Part shown: one piece after another, positions 1 through 7,309 of the stretch
How the letters are laid out: every line of letters begins with the position of its first letter
How positions within the stretch are numbered: the stretch's first letter is position 1
Source: an uncultured Paracoccaceae bacterium
Lineage (GTDB): Bacteria > Pseudomonadota > Alphaproteobacteria > Rhodobacterales > Rhodobacteraceae
Reading direction: 5' to 3'
Assembly (NCBI GenBank): GCA_913062865.1
Contig: CAJXWO010000023.1
Span: 1 to 39,451, forward strand
Length of the DNA stretch: 39,451 nt
Position numbers and translations under genes: made by a program
Notes under the pieces: model-generated
Databases searched by the model: none
The model's input: only the letters and a program-made list of their open reading frames with translations
What the model was told of the DNA's origin: nothing

Positions 1-66
1 ATGCCGTGGCGCGTTGCTCTTGCGGGGATCGTCTTCGTCATTGAAATAATTGGATAATGCCGGCAT
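1..66 (-). CDS. N-terminus of an unidentified divergent gene, cut by the window edge
   Basis: An open frame starts at an ATG read leftward from position 66 and runs off the window after 22 codons. It begins MPALSNYFNDEDD and is strongly hydrophilic and acidic. A GGAG sits 7 bases upstream of the ATG, at a proper Shine-Dalgarno distance, and the codons are ordinary for this genome. A second in-strand ATG at 41 lies in another frame and has no Shine-Dalgarno sequence. The gene would be divergent from the membrane protein at 187, with about 120 bp of shared upstream DNA. The product is not recognised and too little is visible to assign a family. Confidence 0.45.
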   Translation of the reverse strand, partial: MPALSNYFNDEDDPRKSNAPRH

Positions 67-186
67 CTCGAAGCTCCGTCTGATGATGAAACCTCAAGAA
101 TCCAGTTCTGCACAACTGTCAAAGCTCAAGTGCGATTCCCCTGTGGCGAGATGACGAGGTCCGCTCCCTTGGGCTATGGTCACCCC

Positions 187-681
187 ATGAAGGTCGCGAC
201 AGATACACCCGATCTGCTGATCCTCGAGGATCGACCCCTGCTTGTCGCGGGGATCCTTCTTGTGGTGCTTTTGGGGATGGTGGGGATCGGCATTGCGCAG
301 ATCGCCGCAGGCGAGACCGTGTCGGGGCTGGCTTTCGGCCTCTTGGGCGGCGGCTTTGCCTTTGGCGGCATCCTCGCCTTTGTCCGGCGCAACCAGCTTG
401 TGCTGGACCGCGCGGGTGGCCAGGTGCTGATGCGGCGGCGCAGCCTTCTGGGGTATTCCGAAAGGCGCTTCGAACTGGCGCATCTGGACAAGGCCGTGGT
501 GCAGACCAGCCGATCGGGCGACAGCGATACCCATCGTATGGCGCTGGTCTTTGGCCGCGGCGCGCAGGTCGGGACGCATCCGTTCACCTTGGTCTACACC
601 TCGGGCCGGGGCGCACGGCGCGGGGCGGATACCGTCAATGCCTGGCTCGAGCGGCACGGTCCGCGCGCGGTGGCATCGTGA
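187..681 (+). CDS. small two-helix membrane protein, hypothetical
   Basis: A 164-residue protein. It has a short soluble N-terminus, two hydrophobic helices at about residues 18-40 and 44-66 separated by a short polar turn, and then a soluble cytoplasmic-type domain of about 100 residues rich in Arg and beta-strand patterns. An in-frame ATG at 130 would add 19 residues but has no ribosome site, so 187 is preferred on protein character. The stop overlaps the GTG start of acylphosphatase, so the two are probably co-transcribed. No catalytic motif is visible. The soluble domain resembles the pattern of small membrane-anchored PH-like domains, but that is only an impression. Confidence 0.75.
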   Translation: MKVATDTPDLLILEDRPLLVAGILLVVLLGMVGIGIAQIAAGETVSGLAFGLLGGGFAFGGILAFVRRNQLVLDRAGGQVLMRRRSLLGYSERRFELAHLDKAVVQTSRSGDSDTHRMALVFGRGAQVGTHPFTLVYTSGRGARRGADTVNAWLERHGPRAVAS

Positions 682-959
682 GCGGACGCATGGCCCTGCA
701 TGTGCGGATCACGGGCCGCGTGCAGGGCGTGGCCTATCGCGCCTGGACACGGGCAACGGCGACCGGGCTGGGCCTGTCCGGCTGGGGCCGCAACACCCAA
801 GACGGTGCGGTCGAGGCGCAGGTACAGGGTGACCGGGATACCGTGGAGCGGATGATCACAGCCTTTTACGACGGCCCCGGCGCGGCGCGGGTCATGCAGG
901 TCGAAACCGAGCCGGTCGAAGATGCGCCCGACATGAGCGGCTTCGAGATCCGGCGCTGA
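678..959 (+). CDS. acyP: acylphosphatase
   Basis: A 93-residue protein of the usual acylphosphatase size. These enzymes hydrolyse the carboxyl-phosphate bond of acyl phosphates in the cytosol. The family signature is present near the N-terminus (GRVQGVAYRAWT, about residues 13-24), giving the phosphate-binding loop and the catalytic Arg. The second signature follows as GWGRNTQDGAVEAQVQG, carrying the catalytic Asn. The start is a GTG that overlaps the previous stop (GTGA); an ATG at 690 would remove four residues and is the alternative. It is translationally coupled to the upstream membrane protein gene. The identification is firm on motif and length. Confidence 0.93.
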   Translation: MSGRMALHVRITGRVQGVAYRAWTRATATGLGLSGWGRNTQDGAVEAQVQGDRDTVERMITAFYDGPGAARVMQVETEPVEDAPDMSGFEIRR

Positions 960-995
960 GAGATGGGGGCAGAGGGCCCACGCGCTTGACTCGGC

Positions 996-1076
996 GGGCG
1001 TTCCGGCGTAACGCCCACCTCAATTCCGGAAGTCGTCAACGCTTCCGGTCCCTTTGCCATTGGGCAGGGATCGCCC
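996..1076. promoter_or_regulatory. stem-loop-rich leader between acyP and ffh
   Basis: The 213-bp gap before ffh holds no convincing gene but contains successive inverted repeats. GGGCGTT (996-1002) pairs with AACGCCC (1010-1016) across 7 nt. CCGGAAG (1026-1032) pairs with CTTCCGG (1042-1048) across 9 nt. A weaker GGGC/GCCC pair spans 1062-1076. None is followed by a T-tract, so these do not look like an intrinsic terminator. They could be a structured 5' leader of the ffh mRNA or protein-binding dyads. The function is not known. Confidence 0.35.
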
Positions 1077-1172
1077 CCCGTCAGCGCGTTGCGCCCACGG
1101 GGGCATTTGTGCATTTCGCCGCCCGTTCTTAGATTGCGGGCAAGGATCAACAGCCGGAAGGAGACCGGAGAG

Positions 1173-2672
1173 ATGTTTGAAAGCCTGTCCGAACGCCTCT
1201 CTGGCGTGTTCGACCGCCTGACGAAACAGGGCGCCCTGTCAGAAGACGACGTCAAGACCGCCCTGCGCGAGGTGCGTGTCGCCCTTCTCGAGGCGGACGT
1301 GTCGCTGCCCGTGGCGCGCGATTTCGTCAAGGCAGTGCAGGAAAAGGCCACCGGCCAGGCGGTAACCAAGTCGGTCACCCCGGGTCAGCAGGTGGTCAAG
1401 ATCGTCCACGATGAGCTTGTGGAGGTGCTGCGCGGCGACGAGGATCCCGGCACGCTCAAGATCGACAACCCGCCTGCGCCGATCCTGATGGTGGGCCTTC
1501 AGGGCTCGGGCAAGACCACCACGACGGGCAAGCTGGCCAAGCGGTTGAAAGAGCGCGAGGGCAAGAAGGTGCTCATGGCCTCGCTCGACATCTACCGCCC
1601 GGCGGCGATGGATCAGCTGGCCATCCTGGGTCAGCAGGTGGGCGTAGACACCCTGCCCATCGTCAAGGGCGAGAGCGCGGTACAGATCGCCAAGCGGGCC
1701 AAGACACAGGCCGCGCTTGGGGGCTATGACGTCTATCTTCTGGACACCGCCGGGCGGCTTCAGATCGACCAGACCCTGATGAAAGAGGTCGAGGATGTCC
1801 GCGATGTGGTCACCCCGCGCGAGACGCTTCTGGTGGTCGACGGGCTGACGGGCCAGGTCGCGGTCGAGGTGGCCGAAGAATTCGACGACAAGATCGGCAT
1901 TTCGGGCGTGGTCCTCACCCGGATGGATGGCGATGGGCGCGGCGGCGCGGCGCTGTCGATGCGCGCGGTCACCGGCAAGCCCATCCGCTTTGTCGGCCTT
2001 GGCGAAAAGATGGACGCGCTCGAAACCTTCGAGCCCGACCGTATTGCCGGCCGCATCCTGGGCATGGGCGACATCGTCGCGCTTGTCGAAAAGGCGCAGG
2101 AAACGATCGAGGCCGAGCAGGCCGAGCGCATGATGAAGCGCATGGCCAAGGGTCAGTTCAACATGAACGACCTGCGCATGCAGCTGGAACAGATGCTCAA
2201 GATGGGCGGCATGGAAAGCATGATGGGCATGATGCCCGGCATGGGCAAGATGGCGTCACAGGTGAAAGAGGCCGGGTTCGACGACCGGGTTTTGAAACGG
2301 CAGATCGCGCTGATCCAATCCATGACCAAGAAGGAACGCGCCAACCCGCAGATCCTGCAAGCGAGCCGCAAGAAGCGGATCGCGGCGGGTGCGGGGCTTG
2401 AGGTGTCCGAGTTGAACAAGCTGCTCAAGATGCACCGCCAGATGGCGGACATGATGAAGAAGCTGGGCAAGAAGGGCGGCCGTAGCATGCTGAAACAGGC
2501 GCTTGGCGGCATGTTCGGCAAGGGCGGCGGCATGCCTGCGGGCATGGACCCGTCGCAGATGGATCAAAAGGCGCTGGAACAGGCGGCCAAGCAGATGGGC
2601 GGCGGACTGCCCGGTCTGGGCGGCGGTGCTGCCCTGCCGCCGGGACTGTCGGGGTTCGGCAAGAAGAAATGA
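1173..2672 (+). CDS. ffh: signal recognition particle protein Ffh
   Basis: A 499-residue GTPase that binds 4.5S RNA and nascent signal sequences and delivers ribosomes to FtsY at the membrane. An N-domain helical bundle spans about residues 1-95. The G domain carries GLQGSGKTTTTGKLA near residue 107, DTAGRLQID near 190 and TRMDGDGRGGAAL near 249. The Met-rich M domain follows (about 300-450, with a run containing MESMMGMMPGMG) and binds signal peptide and RNA. The tail is Gly/Met/Gln-rich and flexible. The ATG at 1173 follows AAGGAG and begins MFESLSERL, the classic Ffh N-terminus; the open frame upstream to 1089 is not protein-like. The stop overlaps the first acetyltransferase start (ATGA). 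Confidence 0.98.
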   Translation: MFESLSERLSGVFDRLTKQGALSEDDVKTALREVRVALLEADVSLPVARDFVKAVQEKATGQAVTKSVTPGQQVVKIVHDELVEVLRGDEDPGTLKIDNPPAPILMVGLQGSGKTTTTGKLAKRLKEREGKKVLMASLDIYRPAAMDQLAILGQQVGVDTLPIVKGESAVQIAKRAKTQAALGGYDVYLLDTAGRLQIDQTLMKEVEDVRDVVTPRETLLVVDGLTGQVAVEVAEEFDDKIGISGVVLTRMDGDGRGGAALSMRAVTGKPIRFVGLGEKMDALETFEPDRIAGRILGMGDIVALVEKAQETIEAEQAERMMKRMAKGQFNMNDLRMQLEQMLKMGGMESMMGMMPGMGKMASQVKEAGFDDRVLKRQIALIQSMTKKERANPQILQASRKKRIAAGAGLEVSELNKLLKMHRQMADMMKKLGKKGGRSMLKQALGGMFGKGGGMPAGMDPSQMDQKALEQAAKQMGGGLPGLGGGAALPPGLSGFGKKK

Positions 2673-3202
2673 CCTGCACCACCGTCCATATCCCCACGCT
2701 GGTGACCGAACGTCTGACCCTGCGCGCGCCGGGCATAGAGGATCTGGAGGCCTATGCAGCCTTCTGCGCCTCGCCCCGGACCAAGTGGTTGGGCGGGCCA
2801 TTCGACCGGGCGCAGGCCTTTCAGCGCCTGTCGGGGCTGATCGGGCATTGGCACCTTCGGGGCTACGGCCGCTGGACGGTAGCGGATCGCGACAGCGGCG
2901 CGGCACTGGGCGTGGTGGGCCTCATGTATCCCGAGGATTGGCCGGAGCCCGAGATCGCCTGGTCGCTCTTTGACGCGGCCGAGGAGCGCGGCATCGCGCA
3001 GGAGGCGGCACTGGCCGCGCGGGCCTATGCCTATGACACTCTGGGCTGGTCCAGCGTGATCAGCTGCGTCGCGCCAGAGAACACCCGCTCTGTCGCGCTG
3101 GCCGAACGCATGGGCTGCACCTTTGAAGGCATCCATGCACACCCGTCCTTTGGCGATTTGCATATCTGGCGGCATCCCTCGGCGGCGGAGTGCGCAGCAT
3201 GA
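2669..3202 (+). CDS. GNAT-family N-acetyltransferase, copy 1 of 4
   Basis: A 177-residue protein of the RimJ/RimL-like GNAT class, which moves acetyl groups from acetyl-CoA to an amine. The opening TERLTLRAPGIED is the usual first strand. The acetyl-CoA loop is the degenerate EERGIAQEAA at about residues 105-114, and PENTRSVALAERMGC near 133-147 is the usual C-terminal helix. Its ATG overlaps the ffh stop by four bases. Copies 1-4 share a layout in which IGHW...GYG.W is followed by a PE.E.(A/G)W segment, so they look like tandem duplicates. The substrate is unknown; a role in modifying translation proteins is suggested only by location. Confidence 0.88.
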   Translation: MTCTTVHIPTLVTERLTLRAPGIEDLEAYAAFCASPRTKWLGGPFDRAQAFQRLSGLIGHWHLRGYGRWTVADRDSGAALGVVGLMYPEDWPEPEIAWSLFDAAEERGIAQEAALAARAYAYDTLGWSSVISCVAPENTRSVALAERMGCTFEGIHAHPSFGDLHIWRHPSAAECAA

Positions 3203-3744
3203 GCGCGCCCGTGATCGACACGCCGCGCACGCGGCTGCGCCCCCATGTGATGGCCGATGCCGACGCGTTCTGGGACTTCTTCCAGACCGACCGCGCCCAA
3301 TACACGAGCGCGCCCGATAACCGGACACACGCCTGGTACGGCTTTGCCTCCGAGGTGGGCAGCTGGGATCTTGTGGGCCATGGCGGCTGGGCCATCGAGA
3401 CACAGGATGGCGCGCTGCTGGGTCAGGTCGCGATCACCCAGCCACCGCATTTCCCCGAGCTCGAGATTGGCTGGCTGCTGTTCGATCCGGCCTACGAAGG
3501 CCAGGGCTACATGCGCGAGGCCGCCCACGCGGCGCTGGACTGGGCCTGGGCGAACCTGCCCATCGAGACGCTGGTCAGCTATATCGATCCGGCCAACGAC
3601 CGCTCCATCGCGCTGGCGACCCGTCTGGGTGCCGTCCATGACCCGGCCGCGCCCCTGCCCGAGGGCGAGACGGCCGAAGAAACAGCGGTCTACCGCCATG
3701 CCCGCCCCGACGATGCCGATGGCAGCCCGGAGGCCTATGCATGA
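3199..3744 (+). CDS. GNAT-family N-acetyltransferase, copy 2 of 4
   Basis: A 181-residue GNAT protein starting MSAPVIDTPRTRLRPH, with the start overlapping the previous stop (ATGA). The acetyl-CoA-binding loop is well kept as EGQGYMREAA, and PANDRSIALATRLGA is the C-terminal family helix. It diverges most from the other copies in the middle, where the GYG.W element is replaced by GHGGW. An ATG nine bases upstream, at 3190, is in frame but inside copy 1 and without a better ribosome site. The end is extended and acidic. It is translationally coupled to both neighbours. Confidence 0.87.
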   Translation: MSAPVIDTPRTRLRPHVMADADAFWDFFQTDRAQYTSAPDNRTHAWYGFASEVGSWDLVGHGGWAIETQDGALLGQVAITQPPHFPELEIGWLLFDPAYEGQGYMREAAHAALDWAWANLPIETLVSYIDPANDRSIALATRLGAVHDPAAPLPEGETAEETAVYRHARPDDADGSPEAYA

Positions 3745-4265
3745 CCCGCCTCGTTGTCGATGTGCCCGTGCTTTACACCGACCGCCTTATCCTGCGCGAA
3801 CCGCGCGAGGCGGATTTCGAACCTTCCGCTGCGTTCTTCGGCTCGGACCGGTCGACCTATGTCGGGGGGCCAGCGGACCGGTTCCAGGTTTGGCGCGGGT
3901 TTCTGGGCAGCATCGGGCATTGGGTTCTGCGCGGCTACGGCCTGTGGGTCGTGGAAGAGCGCGACACGGGCCATGTGGCGGGCCGCGTCGGGTTTGTGTT
4001 TCACGACGGCTGGGACGAGCCCGAGCTGGGTTGGACCCTGTTCGACGGGTTCGAAGGGCGCGGCATCGCGTTCGAGGCCACCAAGATCGCCCGCACGATG
4101 GGCCGGATCAAGTTCGGGCTGGACGGGGTGATTTCCTATATCGACCCGGAGAACACCCGCTCGCTTGCGCTGGCCCGGCGCCTGGGAGCCGTGCACGAGC
4201 GCGATGGCAGCCTGTTGAACACACCCTGCCAGATCTGGCGCCACCCGAAATCGGAGGCCGCGTAA
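3741..4265 (+). CDS. GNAT-family N-acetyltransferase, copy 3 of 4
   Basis: A 174-residue GNAT protein overlapping copy 2 by four bases (ATGA). The first strand is TDRLILREPREAD. The central block reads IGHWVLRGYGLW, almost the same as copies 1 and 4. The acetyl-CoA loop is FEGRGIAFEA, and PENTRSLALARRLGA closes the fold. Length and motif order are normal for the family. The close similarity to copies 1 and 4 supports local duplication. The substrate is not predictable from sequence. Confidence 0.87.
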   Translation: MTRLVVDVPVLYTDRLILREPREADFEPSAAFFGSDRSTYVGGPADRFQVWRGFLGSIGHWVLRGYGLWVVEERDTGHVAGRVGFVFHDGWDEPELGWTLFDGFEGRGIAFEATKIARTMGRIKFGLDGVISYIDPENTRSLALARRLGAVHERDGSLLNTPCQIWRHPKSEAA

Positions 4266-4870
4266 TGGGACACCGCGACATTCCTGTCCTTGAAACCGAA
4301 CGACTGGTCCTGCGCGGTCCCGCGCCCGAGGATTACCCGGATTTCAGGGCCACCTTCAGCTCGTACCGGTCGCGTTTCATGGGCGGTCCGCTGAATGCCT
4401 ACGAGGCCTGGATGCTCTATGCCGCCGAGATCGGCCATTGGGAGATCCGCGGCTACGGCATGTGGATGGTCCACCTGAAAGAGGATGACAGCACCGTGGG
4501 CATGGCCGGCGGCTGGTTCCCCGCGAAATGGCCCGAGCGCGAGATCGCCTGGATCATCTGGCCGGACAAGGCCGGGCATGGCTATGCGCTGGAAGCTGCG
4601 GACCTTGTGCGCCGGTATTTCTACAAGAACCAGGGCTGGGAGAACGCGGTCAGCTATCTCGACCCCAAGAACCTCGATTCGATCCGTCTGGCAGAACGCC
4701 TGGGCTGCAAACGCGACCCCGATGCGCCGACCGTGGACGGCAACGACGTGGTCTATCGCCACCCGTCGCCTGCGGACCTCGATGGCACCCAGCTGTCCCA
4801 CGGGATCGACATGGAAATCGCGCATTACCGCGACCCGCTCTTCAAGCCGAAAGGATGGGCTCTTGACTGA
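4265..4870 (+). CDS. GNAT-family N-acetyltransferase, copy 4 of 4
   Basis: A 201-residue GNAT protein whose ATG overlaps the stop of copy 3 by one base (TAATG). ETERLVLRGPAPEDY is the first strand, IGHWEIRGYGMW the shared central block, KAGHGYALEAA the acetyl-CoA loop, and PKNLDSIRLAERLGC the closing helix. It is longer than the other copies, with about 30 extra C-terminal residues ending in an Arg/Pro/Trp-containing tail. Its 3' end overlaps the chorismate mutase start. All four acetyltransferases therefore sit in one tightly coupled transcript between ffh and rpsP. Confidence 0.87.
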   Translation: MGHRDIPVLETERLVLRGPAPEDYPDFRATFSSYRSRFMGGPLNAYEAWMLYAAEIGHWEIRGYGMWMVHLKEDDSTVGMAGGWFPAKWPEREIAWIIWPDKAGHGYALEAADLVRRYFYKNQGWENAVSYLDPKNLDSIRLAERLGCKRDPDAPTVDGNDVVYRHPSPADLDGTQLSHGIDMEIAHYRDPLFKPKGWALD

Positions 4871-5171
4871 CGCCGTGACCGATCCCGCCGCCCGCGCCGC
4901 CGAGATCCTCAAGGAGCATCGCGAGTCGATCGACCGGCTCGATGCGATCCTTGTCTACACGCTGGGCGAGCGGTTCAAGCACACCCAGGCGGTGGGCCGG
5001 CTCAAGGCCGAACATGACCTGCCCCCGTCCGACCCCGACCGAGAATCGCGCCAGATCGCGCGGCTCGAAGACCTGGCGCGCCGGGCCGATCTGGACCCGG
5101 AATTCGCCAAGAAATTCCTCGCCTTCATCATCCAGGAGGTGATCCGGCATCACGAGGAATTCCAATCCTAG
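4863..5171 (+). CDS. chorismate mutase, AroQ type
   Basis: A 102-residue AroQ-fold protein. Such enzymes convert chorismate to prephenate on the way to Phe and Tyr. The core contains [19 protein letters not shown], then [18 protein letters not shown] with the expected Lys, and an all-helical C-terminus ending near [13 protein letters not shown]. The likely start is the TTG at 4863, giving (M)TDAVTDPAA, with AAGGAT upstream; the GTG at 4875 is the alternative. No ATG is available, so an ATG-only search would miss or extend this gene. It overlaps the fourth acetyltransferase by 8 bp. A GGCAGG/CCTGCC hairpin lies directly after it at 5171-5189, before rpsP. Confidence 0.9.
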   Translation: MTDAVTDPAARAAEILKEHRESIDRLDAILVYTLGERFKHTQAVGRLKAEHDLPPSDPDRESRQIARLEDLARRADLDPEFAKKFLAFIIQEVIRHHEEFQS

Positions 5172-5220
5172 GCAGGTGAGACCCCTGCCAAAGACCGCCA
5201 TTCAAAAGGAGAACATGACA

Positions 5221-5628
5221 ATGGCAATGAAAATCCGACTGGCCCGTGGTGGCTCGAAAAAGCGCCCCTTCTACCGCATCGTGGCGGCCGACAGCCGCAT
5301 GCCGCGCGACGGCCGCTACATCGAGAAGCTGGGCACCTATAACCCGCTTCTGCCCAAGGACAGCGAAGAGCGCGTGAAGATGGACATGGAGCGCGTGCAG
5401 TACTGGCTCGACCAGGGTGCCAAGCCCACCGACCGGATCTCGCGCATGCTGGAAGCGGCCGGCGTTCTGGAAAAGAAAGAGCGCGCCAACATGAAAAAGG
5501 CCGTGCCGGGCAAGAAAGCCCAGGAGCGTGCCGAGGAGAAGGCCGCGAAGGCGGCAGAAGCAGCCGAAGCGGCCGCCGAAGCAGACGCCCCGGCCGAAGA
5601 GGCCGCAGCGGAAGAGACCACCGAGTAA
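5221..5628 (+). CDS. rpsP: 30S ribosomal protein S16
   Basis: A 135-residue small-subunit protein that binds 16S r[34 protein letters not shown] and YNPL are the classic S16 N-terminus. [15 protein letters not shown] ends the globular part at about residue 84. A long Lys then Ala/Glu-rich tail follows, as in other alphaproteobacteria. AGGAG at 5207-5211 lies nine bases before the ATG at 5221 and only three before another in-frame ATG at 5215, which decides the start. The gene heads the rpsP-rimM-trmD-rplS order that is common across bacteria. Confidence 0.98.
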   Translation: MAMKIRLARGGSKKRPFYRIVAADSRMPRDGRYIEKLGTYNPLLPKDSEERVKMDMERVQYWLDQGAKPTDRISRMLEAAGVLEKKERANMKKAVPGKKAQERAEEKAAKAAEAAEAAAEADAPAEEAAAEETTE

Positions 5629-5676
5629 TCGGTGCCGTGACCTGGCCCCTCGGGGCCGGGTCCACCTGTGTAGCCC

Positions 5677-5841
5677 ATGTTCCGCCTGATCCGCCTGATC
5701 GCCGCTGTTCTGATCGCCTTTGTCGCGGGTATGCTTTTCGAGCGTGCCGCGCAGCGCGATGCCTGCGCGGCGGCGGGCGGGACATGGGACGCCCAGGGTG
5801 TCTGCATCGCTGTGGTCTCGGGAGGTCGGAATGCCGGATGA
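5677..5841 (+). CDS. 54-residue membrane-anchored protein with a Cys pair, between rpsP and rimM
   Basis: A short frame of 55 codons. A single N-terminal hydrophobic helix covers residues 2-21 ([15 protein letters not shown]...). It is followed by [10 protein letters not shown] and then [13 protein letters not shown], so two cysteines at residues 30 and 43 flank a Gly-Gly-Thr-Trp core. A helix followed by C-x3-GG-x-W-x(4-5)-C is a pattern I associate with small proteins of this gene neighbourhood in Rhodobacteraceae. It would be an exported or membrane-tethered peptide, possibly with a disulfide. Its stop lies 11 bases inside rimM, suggesting translational coupling. No function is known to me. 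Confidence 0.62.
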   Translation: MFRLIRLIAAVLIAFVAGMLFERAAQRDACAAAGGTWDAQGVCIAVVSGGRNAG

Positions 5842-6346
5842 CCTGATTTGCATCGGGGCTATTGCGGGCGCCTATGGCGTGCGCGGCGAGGTGCGGCTGA
5901 AAAGCTTCACCGCCGATCCCTTGGCCATTGCCGAATACGCCCCGCTCAGCACCGAGGACGGGACGCGCAGTTTCGACGTGAAGATCACCCGTCCGATCAA
6001 GAACGGGCTGGCGGCCCGCCTGTCGGGCGTCTCCACCAAGGAAGCGGCGGACGCGCTGCGGGGCACACAGTTGTTCGTGCCGCGCGACAGGCTGCCGTCG
6101 CTGCCCGATGACGAATACTACCACGCCGACCTGATCGGGCTTGAAGTACGGGACACCGGCGGCACCGTTCTGGGCCATGTCCGCGCAGTGCATGACCACG
6201 GCGCGGGCGATTTGCTGGAAATCCACGGGCCCCGGCTGAAGACCACGGTTCTCTTGCCCTTCACCCGCGCCGCGGTGCCCACGGTCGACCTGGCGACGGG
6301 CCGCATCGTCGCCGATCCGCCCGAGGGTCTGTTCCCGGACAAATAG
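5831..6346 (+). CDS. rimM: 16S rRNA processing protein RimM
   Basis: A 171-residue protein that binds S19 and helps mature the 16S rRNA 3' domain of the 30S subunit. The N-terminal RimM domain has [25 protein letters not shown]-barrel follows from about residue 95 ([28 protein letters not shown]). The C-terminus [17 protein letters not shown] is typical. The ATG at 5831 follows GGAGG at 5821-5825 with five bases between; the longer open frame from 5720 runs through the preceding small gene and is rejected. The length matches the family. Confidence 0.97.
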   Translation: MPDDLICIGAIAGAYGVRGEVRLKSFTADPLAIAEYAPLSTEDGTRSFDVKITRPIKNGLAARLSGVSTKEAADALRGTQLFVPRDRLPSLPDDEYYHADLIGLEVRDTGGTVLGHVRAVHDHGAGDLLEIHGPRLKTTVLLPFTRAAVPTVDLATGRIVADPPEGLFPDK

Positions 6347-6452
6347 GGCATATCAGACACATCTTTTGACTATTGCGCAGGCTCCGCTCTGGACGCGCAG
6401 CGCACGGTCTGCGATTCTGCCGTGTAACAACACAACCGCAGTCACCGGTGAC

Positions 6453-7262
6453 ATGGCAGAGCAGATCCTGGTCCATACCGGCTTTCACAAGACCGGCACG
6501 ACCTCGGCGCAGAACCTGCTCCGGGCCAACCGGCAGTTGCTGCGGCCCCATGTCAGCGTTCATTTGCGCCGCCACCTGACCGAGCTGAGGCGCCGCGCGC
6601 TCAGGTATTCGGTGAACGGTCTGCCGCGCACGCTGGACCGGTTCAGCGACGCCGCGCATCGGTATTTCGAAGAGCTGGCCGCGCAGCCGGACCGGCCCGA
6701 TCGCATCTGCATCTCGGCCGAGGATCTGTCGGGCCATCCGCCCGGCTGGGACGACCGGGTTCTCGACTACGGGGCCGCGCCGGACTTGGCGGGCAAGCTG
6801 GCCCGGGCGCTGCGGGCAGCGTTTCCCAAAGCCGATATCGCCTTTGTTCTGACCACGCGCGCGCCCGAGCCCTGGCTCGACAGTCTGTATTGGCACCATG
6901 TGATCACCACGCCGATGCGTCTGTCACGCGACGCGTTCCATGCGCGGTACGGGCCGGGCGCCGATCTTGACAACGTGGCGCAGGGGATCTCGCAGGCCGT
7001 GGCCCCATCGCTCGCGCTGGCGCTGCCGATGGAGCAGCTTGTGGCAGAACGTTTCGGCACCGCCGAGGCTCTGATCGGGCCGCTGGGCCTGCCCGACGCG
7101 GTGCTGGACCAGATCGTGACCGTCCCCCCGGCCCGCGCCCGGCTCGAAGATACGCTGCTTGAGCGGTTGCTGAACGCGAACCGGACGATCGAAGATCCCG
7201 ACGCCCTGACCGATCACAAGCGGCGCCTGATGGGCAAACCGCCCGCGGCCGGGGCCGCCTGA
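6453..7262 (+). CDS. sulfotransferase-like protein
   Basis: A 269-residue protein opening with MAEQILVHTGFHKTGTTSAQ. The HKTGTTSAQ loop at about residues 11-19 is the 5'-phosphosulfate-binding element of PAPS-dependent sulfotransferases and related cell-surface carbohydrate enzymes. A later TTRAPEPWLDSLYWHH segment fits the 3'-phosphate-binding Arg/Ser region of the fold. The start at 6453 places the loop where the family has it; no strong ribosome site is seen and the frame is open back to 6366. It lies between rimM and trmD with gaps of about 106 and 47 bp on either side. The acceptor substrate is unknown. Confidence 0.75.
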   Translation: MAEQILVHTGFHKTGTTSAQNLLRANRQLLRPHVSVHLRRHLTELRRRALRYSVNGLPRTLDRFSDAAHRYFEELAAQPDRPDRICISAEDLSGHPPGWDDRVLDYGAAPDLAGKLARALRAAFPKADIAFVLTTRAPEPWLDSLYWHHVITTPMRLSRDAFHARYGPGADLDNVAQGISQAVAPSLALALPMEQLVAERFGTAEALIGPLGLPDAVLDQIVTVPPARARLEDTLLERLLNANRTIEDPDALTDHKRRLMGKPPAAGAA

Positions 7263-7309
7263 GCGGGGCCGCTTTCCCCCTGACCCGGATTGGCGTAAAG
7301 CCTGCCGAC

